Assembly: GCF_030151385.1 (NCBI RefSeq)
Contig: NZ_JASLDS010000046.1
Location: 66,920-130,919 of the forward strand
Direction of reading: 5' to 3'
DNA length: 64,000 nt
Source: Soonwooa sp.
Lineage (GTDB): Bacteria; Bacteroidota; Bacteroidia; Flavobacteriales; Weeksellaceae
Each line of letters begins with the position of its first letter. The stretch's first letter is position 1. Positions 59,137 through 64,000 of the stretch are shown here, piece by piece. Both the position numbers and the translations under genes were made by a program. The notes beneath the pieces were generated by a model. That model was not told the origin of the DNA, searched no databases, and saw only the letters and a list, made by a program, of their open reading frames with translations.

Positions 59137-61650
59137 ATGAAAAAAATCGTCATATCCTCATTGTTATTAGGCGCTTTATTTAATTCAAATTTAGCTTTTG
59201 CACAAACCGATTATTCGGGCAGAGAAAAAATCTATCGTGCAACACATACCAAAATGACCGAACTAAAACATACCAAACTAAAAGTAAGCTTCGATTACGA
59301 AAAAGAGCAAATGAATGGTGAAGAGTGGTTGACCGCCGCACCTTATTTTACACCGACAGATTCTTTGGTTCTGAATGCTAAAGGCATGTTAATCCACGAA
59401 GTTGCTTTGGACAAAAACGGATCAAAACAAGCACTTAAATACGATTACAAAAACGATATTTTAAAAATAAATCTTGACAAAACTTATCAAAAAAATCAAG
59501 ATTATACGGTTTACATCAAATATACGGCGCGTCCAAACGAGGTAACCCAAAAAGGAAGTGCTGCAATTAATGATGCCAAAGGTTTGTACTTTATCAATGC
59601 ACAAGGAAAAGATCCAGACAAACCAACGCAGATCTGGACTCAAGGCGAAACCGAATCTTCTTCGGCTTGGTTCCCAACAATTGATAAAACCAATCAAAAA
59701 ACCACGCAGGAAATCTATATGACGGTTCCTGATAAATATGTGACTTTGTCGAATGGACTTTTGAAAAGTTCAACAAAGGAAGCTAACGGCATGCGAACCG
59801 ATTATTGGGTAATGGACAAAAAGCATTCGACTTACCTATTCTTTATGGGTGTGGGAGATTTTGCTATTGTTAAAGATCAATGGAAAAACATTCCAGTCAA
59901 TTATTATGTTGAAAAAGAATACGAGCCTTATGCAAAACAAATTTTTGGAAATACGCCAGAAATGATCGAATTCTTTTCGAATAAACTTAATTACCAATAT
60001 CCTTGGGCAAAATATGACCAAATGGCTGGTCGCGATTATGTTTCTGGTGCGATGGAAAATACAACAGCAACTTTGCATGGCGAAGCTTCTCAGCAAAAGC
60101 CTGGCGACCTAATAGACGAAAACCGTTGGGAAGATACCATTGCACACGAATTGTTTCACCATTGGTTTGGCGATTTGGTAACCGCGGAAAGTTGGAGCAA
60201 TTTAACGGTTAATGAAAGTTTTGCTGACTACTCCGAATATCTTTGGAACGAGCATAAATACGGCAAAGACGAAGCTGATTACAAATTAGTAAAATCACTC
60301 CAGGCTTATAAAATGAATCCTGCCAACTTCACGAAAAATTTGGTTCGATTCGATTATGATTCTAGAGAGGATGTTTTCGATTCTGTAACTTATAACAAAG
60401 GTGGTGGCATTCTTCACATGTTAAGGAATTATCTAGGCGACGATGCTTTTTTTGCAGGCTTAAATGATTACCTAAAAACCTACGAATACGGAAATGCCGA
60501 AGCACACCAACTGCGTTTGTCTTTAGAAAAAGTATCTGGTAAAGATCTAAACTGGTTTTTCAACCAATGGTATTTTGGCGCTGGACATCCAAAACTTAGC
60601 ATCAATTATACCTACGAACCTGTAAAAAAACAAGTAAATGTTGCGGTTACACAAACGCAATCTGGTCCATATTTTCAGTTTCCGTTAGCGATTGATGTTT
60701 ATGAAAACGGTATTCCGAAGCGTTACAATGTTTGGGCAGATGCGAAAGCAAGTCAAAGTTTTACATTTAATTTTGCACAACAACCAAACTTGGTGAACGT
60801 TAATGCAGATCAAGTATTATTGGCGGATATTAATGATACAAAAAGTACAGATCAATACTTTGTTCAATATACAAAAGCAAAAGAGTTCAAAAGTAGATAT
60901 CTTGCAGTAGAATACGCTAAAGAAAACATCGAGAAAGATGGTTCTGTTTTAAAAATACTTGCTGCAGCGCTTAAAGATCCATCACATAGATTAAAAATTT
61001 TAGCACTTTCAGCCATTGATTTATCAAAGCCAGAACAAGCTAAACTTCTACTAAAAGATGTTGAAAATATCGCACAAAACGATCCTAAAACTTTAGCTCA
61101 GGCAGCAGCAATTTCGGCACTTTCTAAGACGAAAGACAAAAAGTATATTAGCATTTATGAAAAAGGAACGACAGCAGTTTCTAATTCGGTAAAAGGTGTT
61201 TCGATTGCAGCTTTAGCAGATGTAGAACCTCAGAAAGCTGTTGGACTAATGCAAAAAGTGGATTTATCAAACGCTTCTGAAGACTTAATTAATAAATTGA
61301 TGCCGATTATCGTTAAAAATAAAATCGACTCTCAGATGAGCAATATTGCTAGTCAAGTTGTGTTTTATCCTTTTATCAAATTCCAAGATGCAGAACTTGG
61401 TGCCGTTGCCGAAGAAGGTTTCAATTGGATTATGAATTCTGATAACACAAAAGCGACCAAAGCAATGACCAAAGTTATGGGGCAAGCAAAGAGTGAAATT
61501 TCTGCAAATCCACAGGCAAAAATGATGTTGGTACAAATTATGAAAGACGGCTTAAATAAGAAGATGCAACTTCTAAAACAAAATCCTCAAAGCCAAAGTC
61601 TTCACGAACAAATTGACGCAATTAATAAGGCGATCGATAATTATAAATAG
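59137..61650 (+). CDS. Secreted M1-family aminopeptidase
   Basis: 837 residues with a signal peptide ending near NLAFAQ. The N-terminal beta-saddle domain precedes the exopeptidase motif GAMEN (304-308) and the zinc motif HELFHHWFG (337-345) with third ligand Glu360 in NESFADY; a downstream Tyr (FDSVTYNKGGGILHMLRNYLG) fits the transition-state residue. The C-terminal ~230 residues are HEAT-like helices. It removes N-terminal amino acids from peptides in the periplasm or outside. No type IX sorting domain is seen. Confidence 0.95.
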   Translation: MKKIVISSLLLGALFNSNLAFAQTDYSGREKIYRATHTKMTELKHTKLKVSFDYEKEQMNGEEWLTAAPYFTPTDSLVLNAKGMLIHEVALDKNGSKQALKYDYKNDILKINLDKTYQKNQDYTVYIKYTARPNEVTQKGSAAINDAKGLYFINAQGKDPDKPTQIWTQGETESSSAWFPTIDKTNQKTTQEIYMTVPDKYVTLSNGLLKSSTKEANGMRTDYWVMDKKHSTYLFFMGVGDFAIVKDQWKNIPVNYYVEKEYEPYAKQIFGNTPEMIEFFSNKLNYQYPWAKYDQMAGRDYVSGAMENTTATLHGEASQQKPGDLIDENRWEDTIAHELFHHWFGDLVTAESWSNLTVNESFADYSEYLWNEHKYGKDEADYKLVKSLQAYKMNPANFTKNLVRFDYDSREDVFDSVTYNKGGGILHMLRNYLGDDAFFAGLNDYLKTYEYGNAEAHQLRLSLEKVSGKDLNWFFNQWYFGAGHPKLSINYTYEPVKKQVNVAVTQTQSGPYFQFPLAIDVYENGIPKRYNVWADAKASQSFTFNFAQQPNLVNVNADQVLLADINDTKSTDQYFVQYTKAKEFKSRYLAVEYAKENIEKDGSVLKILAAALKDPSHRLKILALSAIDLSKPEQAKLLLKDVENIAQNDPKTLAQAAAISALSKTKDKKYISIYEKGTTAVSNSVKGVSIAALADVEPQKAVGLMQKVDLSNASEDLINKLMPIIVKNKIDSQMSNIASQVVFYPFIKFQDAELGAVAEEGFNWIMNSDNTKATKAMTKVMGQAKSEISANPQAKMMLVQIMKDGLNKKMQLLKQNPQSQSLHEQIDAINKAIDNYK

Positions 61651-61675
61651 GTCATAATTTACCAAATCTTTCACA

Positions 61676-62293
61676 TTGAGAAAAATAACAATTATAAGCT
61701 TAGTATTGGTCGCAATGCTCTCTAGTTGCGGCCAAAAGAAGTCTGCTGCTTCAAGAGAACAAAATATTGAAGCGATGCAAAAGAAAGAGTTCGAAAAGCC
61801 TACAGATTTGTATGAAAATGCGGGACAATTAGTATCGGAAGTTGACTTTACTGTTAAAGCCAATGATGAGCAGAAAAAAGATTGGGAAGATGGCATTATT
61901 CCTTGGATAAGCTTGGAAAATCCGAATCCCGAAATCAATAATCTAGTTGGTGCAGATGATGTTGTCATCAAAGAAAATACAATTAATATTTTGTTTGACT
62001 ATCCTTTGAATAAGCCTGTAAGCTTTGAATTCAATAATCCTAATGGATTCACTAGAAAGGACTTGATTCTTTTAATCAGTAAAAAATATCACGAAATATA
62101 CGATGAAGAAGAAAAATATGCCAAAACGAAAACAATTCCACGTGAGAAAAGATCGGGGATTATTAATCGAAACGAAACGGATGGTAAGTATGGAGTTTGG
62201 GGACATGATCTATCTGATTTGGATCTAAGCGGCATCGAAATACATCAAGATTCAAATGGAAAAATTAATGTGATTCTATTGATTGAATCCTAA
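61676..62293 (+). CDS. Lipoprotein of unknown function
   Basis: 205 residues starting at a TTG (61676), chosen because it gives a complete lipoprotein signal (RKITIISLVLVAMLSSC, Cys 18) and no ATG does. The rest is soluble and acidic, with a strand-rich centre (VIKENTINILFDYPLNKPVSFEF) and a NGFTRKDLILLISKKYHEIYDEEEKYAKTK helix; I recognise no family. It is 25 bases after the M1 peptidase gene and ends before a strong bidirectional terminator. Confidence 0.72.
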   Translation: MRKITIISLVLVAMLSSCGQKKSAASREQNIEAMQKKEFEKPTDLYENAGQLVSEVDFTVKANDEQKKDWEDGIIPWISLENPNPEINNLVGADDVVIKENTINILFDYPLNKPVSFEFNNPNGFTRKDLILLISKKYHEIYDEEEKYAKTKTIPREKRSGIINRNETDGKYGVWGHDLSDLDLSGIEIHQDSNGKINVILLIES

Positions 62294-62315
62294 TTTTCCA
62301 CAATACCTAATAAAA

Positions 62316-62348
62316 AAATCCCCGCGAAACTTCGTTTTGCGGGGATTT
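62316..62348. terminator. Bidirectional terminator between convergent genes
   Basis: AAATCCCCGC (62316-62325) pairs with GCGGGGATTT (62339-62348), and the stem extends inward (GAAAC/GTTT). A- and T-rich flanks allow use from both sides. Confidence 0.85.
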
Positions 62349-62366
62349 ATATTTTATAATAAAAAT

Positions 62367-63032
62367 TTATTTAAAGATATAAGCTATACCAACATTGATG
62401 ATATGCTCGTTTTTCTTTTTAGCAACGCTCGGATCACTAGTGGCCAACTCAATTGGAGAGTTTTTCATGTCTGGATAGACATTCATAAGATGCACATCAT
62501 AACGTGCCGTAATTTCCAATTGACGCTTGTAGCTATATCCGATACCAGCACCTACACCAAGGTTAAATTTTGTTCCCTTTCCATAACGATCAACAGCATA
62601 GTCTTCTCTTCCTGGAGGGATATTTTTATTATTTTGATTAATCAAAAAGTCAAATCTTGGACCAATCAATCCAAAAAATTCACTTTCACTTTCAGAGAAA
62701 TAGCCTTTAAAACTAACAGGAATGCTTAGATAGTTATTAGCATAAACCGCATGTGCCCAACCATTTTTATTCTCGACACTCTTATCGCCTCCTTCACCCG
62801 CACCAAAGTATAAAACTTCTGTTTGGATATAGAATTGATCATCAGAATCAATTGGTGTTAGTCCCAAAGCACCTATAAACATTGAGTATCTTGGACCTGA
62901 TGGATTGTGGGCATTCTGGATTCTAGAATATGTTGCACCAGCTGTTATACCAAATCTTGTTGCACTAAAGTCAATCTGCGCTTGCATCATTGCTGCCAAT
63001 GAAAAAGCCGTTCCTATTAATATTTTTTTCAT
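62367..63032 (-). CDS. Outer-membrane beta-barrel (porin-family) protein
   Basis: 221 residues with a signal peptide (ILIGTAFSLAAMMQAQ). Alternating hydrophobic strands (FGITAGATYSRIQNA, FYIQTEVLYFG, LSIPVSFKGYF, FNLGVGAGIGYSYKRQLEITARYD) and the last strand HIINVGIAYIFK ending in Phe-Lys mark an eight-stranded OMP_b-brl-type barrel. Function is unknown. It lies 28 bases after sucD on the same strand and may be co-transcribed. Confidence 0.85.
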   Translation of the reverse strand: MKKILIGTAFSLAAMMQAQIDFSATRFGITAGATYSRIQNAHNPSGPRYSMFIGALGLTPIDSDDQFYIQTEVLYFGAGEGGDKSVENKNGWAHAVYANNYLSIPVSFKGYFSESESEFFGLIGPRFDFLINQNNKNIPPGREDYAVDRYGKGTKFNLGVGAGIGYSYKRQLEITARYDVHLMNVYPDMKNSPIELATSDPSVAKKKNEHIINVGIAYIFK

Positions 63033-63060
63033 CTGAAAGTGTTTAGTTTTTTCTAATATT

Positions 63061-63933
63061 TTATCCTAAAACCTTAGCTACAGTAGCACCAATTTCTGCT
63101 GGAGAGTCAACAACGTTGATTCCACATTCGCTCATGATCGCCATTTTAGCTTGTGCAGTATCTTCTGCTCCACCAACGATAGCACCAGCGTGTCCCATTG
63201 TTCTACCTTTAGGTGCAGTTTGACCAGCGATGAAACCAACAACTGGTTTTTTAGAACCACTATCTCTGTACCATCTTGCAGCTTCAGCTTCTAGAGAACC
63301 ACCAATCTCACCAATCATAACAACAGCTTCAGTTTCTGGATCGTTGATGAACAATTCCAAAGCTTCTTTTGTCGTAGTACCAATAATTGGGTCACCACCA
63401 ATTCCGATTGCTGTAGAAACACCGTAACCAGCTTTTACAACTTGGTCAGCTGCTTCATAAGTTAAAGTACCTGATTTTGAAACGATACCCACTTTACCTT
63501 TTTTGAAAACGAAACCTGGCATAATACCAATTTTAGCTTCATCAGAAGTAATGATACCTGGGCAGTTAGGACCAATTAATCTACAATCTCTGTCTTGGAT
63601 ATAGCTCTTAACTTTTACCATGTCTTCTACAGGGATACCTTCTGTAATACAAACGATAACTTTGATACCTGCATCAGCAGCTTCCATAATCGCATCAGCA
63701 GCGAATGCTGGTGGTACAAAAATGATACTCACGTTAGCTCCTGCTTTTGCAACAGCATCTGCAACAGTGTTGAATACTGGCTTTCCTAAGTGCTCAGTTC
63801 CACCTTTTCCTGGTGTAACACCACCTACAACGTTAGTTCCGTATTCGATCATTTGACCCGCGTGGAAAGTTCCTTCGTTACCTGTAAAACCTTGTACGAT
63901 TACTTTAGAATCCTTGTTTACTAATACTGACAT
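63061..63933 (-). CDS. sucD: Succinate-CoA ligase alpha subunit
   Basis: 290 residues, normal length. The CoA-binding domain shows VQGFTGNEGTFHAGQMIEYGTNVVGGVTPGKGG; the catalytic phosphohistidine is in TMGHAGAIVGG near residue 247; GIVSKSGTLTYEAADQ and IGEIGGSLEAEAA are further signatures. With the beta subunit (not in this window) it makes ATP or GTP from succinyl-CoA in the TCA cycle. It has its own promoter box at 63977-63984, so here it is not in an operon with an upstream sucC. Confidence 0.97.
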   Translation of the reverse strand: MSVLVNKDSKVIVQGFTGNEGTFHAGQMIEYGTNVVGGVTPGKGGTEHLGKPVFNTVADAVAKAGANVSIIFVPPAFAADAIMEAADAGIKVIVCITEGIPVEDMVKVKSYIQDRDCRLIGPNCPGIITSDEAKIGIMPGFVFKKGKVGIVSKSGTLTYEAADQVVKAGYGVSTAIGIGGDPIIGTTTKEALELFINDPETEAVVMIGEIGGSLEAEAARWYRDSGSKKPVVGFIAGQTAPKGRTMGHAGAIVGGAEDTAQAKMAIMSECGINVVDSPAEIGATVAKVLG

Positions 63934-63976
63934 TTTATTTCTATTTTTTTAAATTTTAAATAATATTGATAAAACA

Positions 63977-63984
63977 CAAAAATA
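63977..63984 (-). promoter_or_regulatory. Promoter -7 box for sucD
   Basis: TATTTTTG on the minus strand, an exact TAnnTTTG match, 43 bases before the sucD ATG. Confidence 0.55.
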
Positions 63985-64000
63985 GTCAATATTCTTGGAA

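Noticed and set aside
1..64000. tRNA or rRNA genes
   Set aside because: No cloverleaf-like or rRNA-like sequence was noticed on either strand; a covariance-model scan would be needed to exclude them firmly.

Overview
The window comes from a low-GC member of the Bacteroidota, most likely a flavobacterium of the Chryseobacterium/Epilithonimonas/Kaistella type (Weeksellaceae). The evidence is: type IX secretion genes (porU, porV), five secreted proteins with a C-terminal type IX sorting domain, gldB and gldC, many lipoproteins, SusC/BtuB-like TonB receptors, and repeated promoter -7 boxes of the form TAnnTTTG. No rRNA, tRNA, CRISPR array, prophage or plasmid replication gene was seen. The genus is an inference.

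Layout. 1-4255: 3' part of porU, then porV. 4319-6565: two-domain FUSC membrane protein. 6619-10822 (minus): two type IX cargo proteins and a 4'-phosphopantetheinyl transferase. 10967-17278: small membrane protein and a complete tripartite RND efflux operon. 17443-24971: ahcY, a BspA-repeat cargo protein, small membrane proteins (YiaAB, TMEM175, short FUSC), pepD and a DUF3060 protein. 25266-31110: M4 metalloprotease cargo, radA, and an unusual protein with a macro-domain-like motif. 31192-38201 (minus): cobalamin-uptake operon led by a B12 riboswitch (btuB, BtuG-like propeller lipoprotein, second lipoprotein, type IX-tagged propeller protein). 38396-43934: acpH followed by a cassette-like run of small minus-strand accessory genes separated by repeated elements. 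44126-46947 (minus): acetyltransferase, nadE, barnase-like RNase, archaemetzincin-like protease, barstar. 47060-49763: gldB, gldC, a long 7-bp tandem repeat, and a cystathionine gamma-synthase/lyase gene. 49904-53631 (minus): TonB receptor and beta-helix lipoprotein. 53914-57939: tsaC, a repeat-rich gap, CCA-adding-type enzyme, thyA, lipoprotein. 57947-62293: REP palindrome with IS200-type transposase, DUF2306, M1 aminopeptidase, lipoprotein. 62367-63933 (minus): beta-barrel protein and sucD.

How the genes fit together. PorU and PorV process and deliver exactly the type of cargo encoded elsewhere in the window (the M4 protease, the ELWxxDGT protein, the BspA-repeat protein, the 658-aa protein and the B12-locus propeller protein). 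The B12 operon is a self-contained outer-membrane uptake module, controlled by a riboswitch placed directly after a recognisable promoter. Housekeeping genes (ahcY, radA, nadE, tsaC, thyA, sucD) are interspersed.

The most unusual parts are the 38.9-43.4 kb accessory run, where a two-gene block is flanked by direct copies of the acpH 3' end and related hairpin elements follow three genes; the barnase/archaemetzincin/barstar operon; a MITE-like palindrome at 54.8 kb; a REP-associated transposase next to its palindrome; and several gene relics. All domain names are from reading motifs by eye; nothing was searched against a database.
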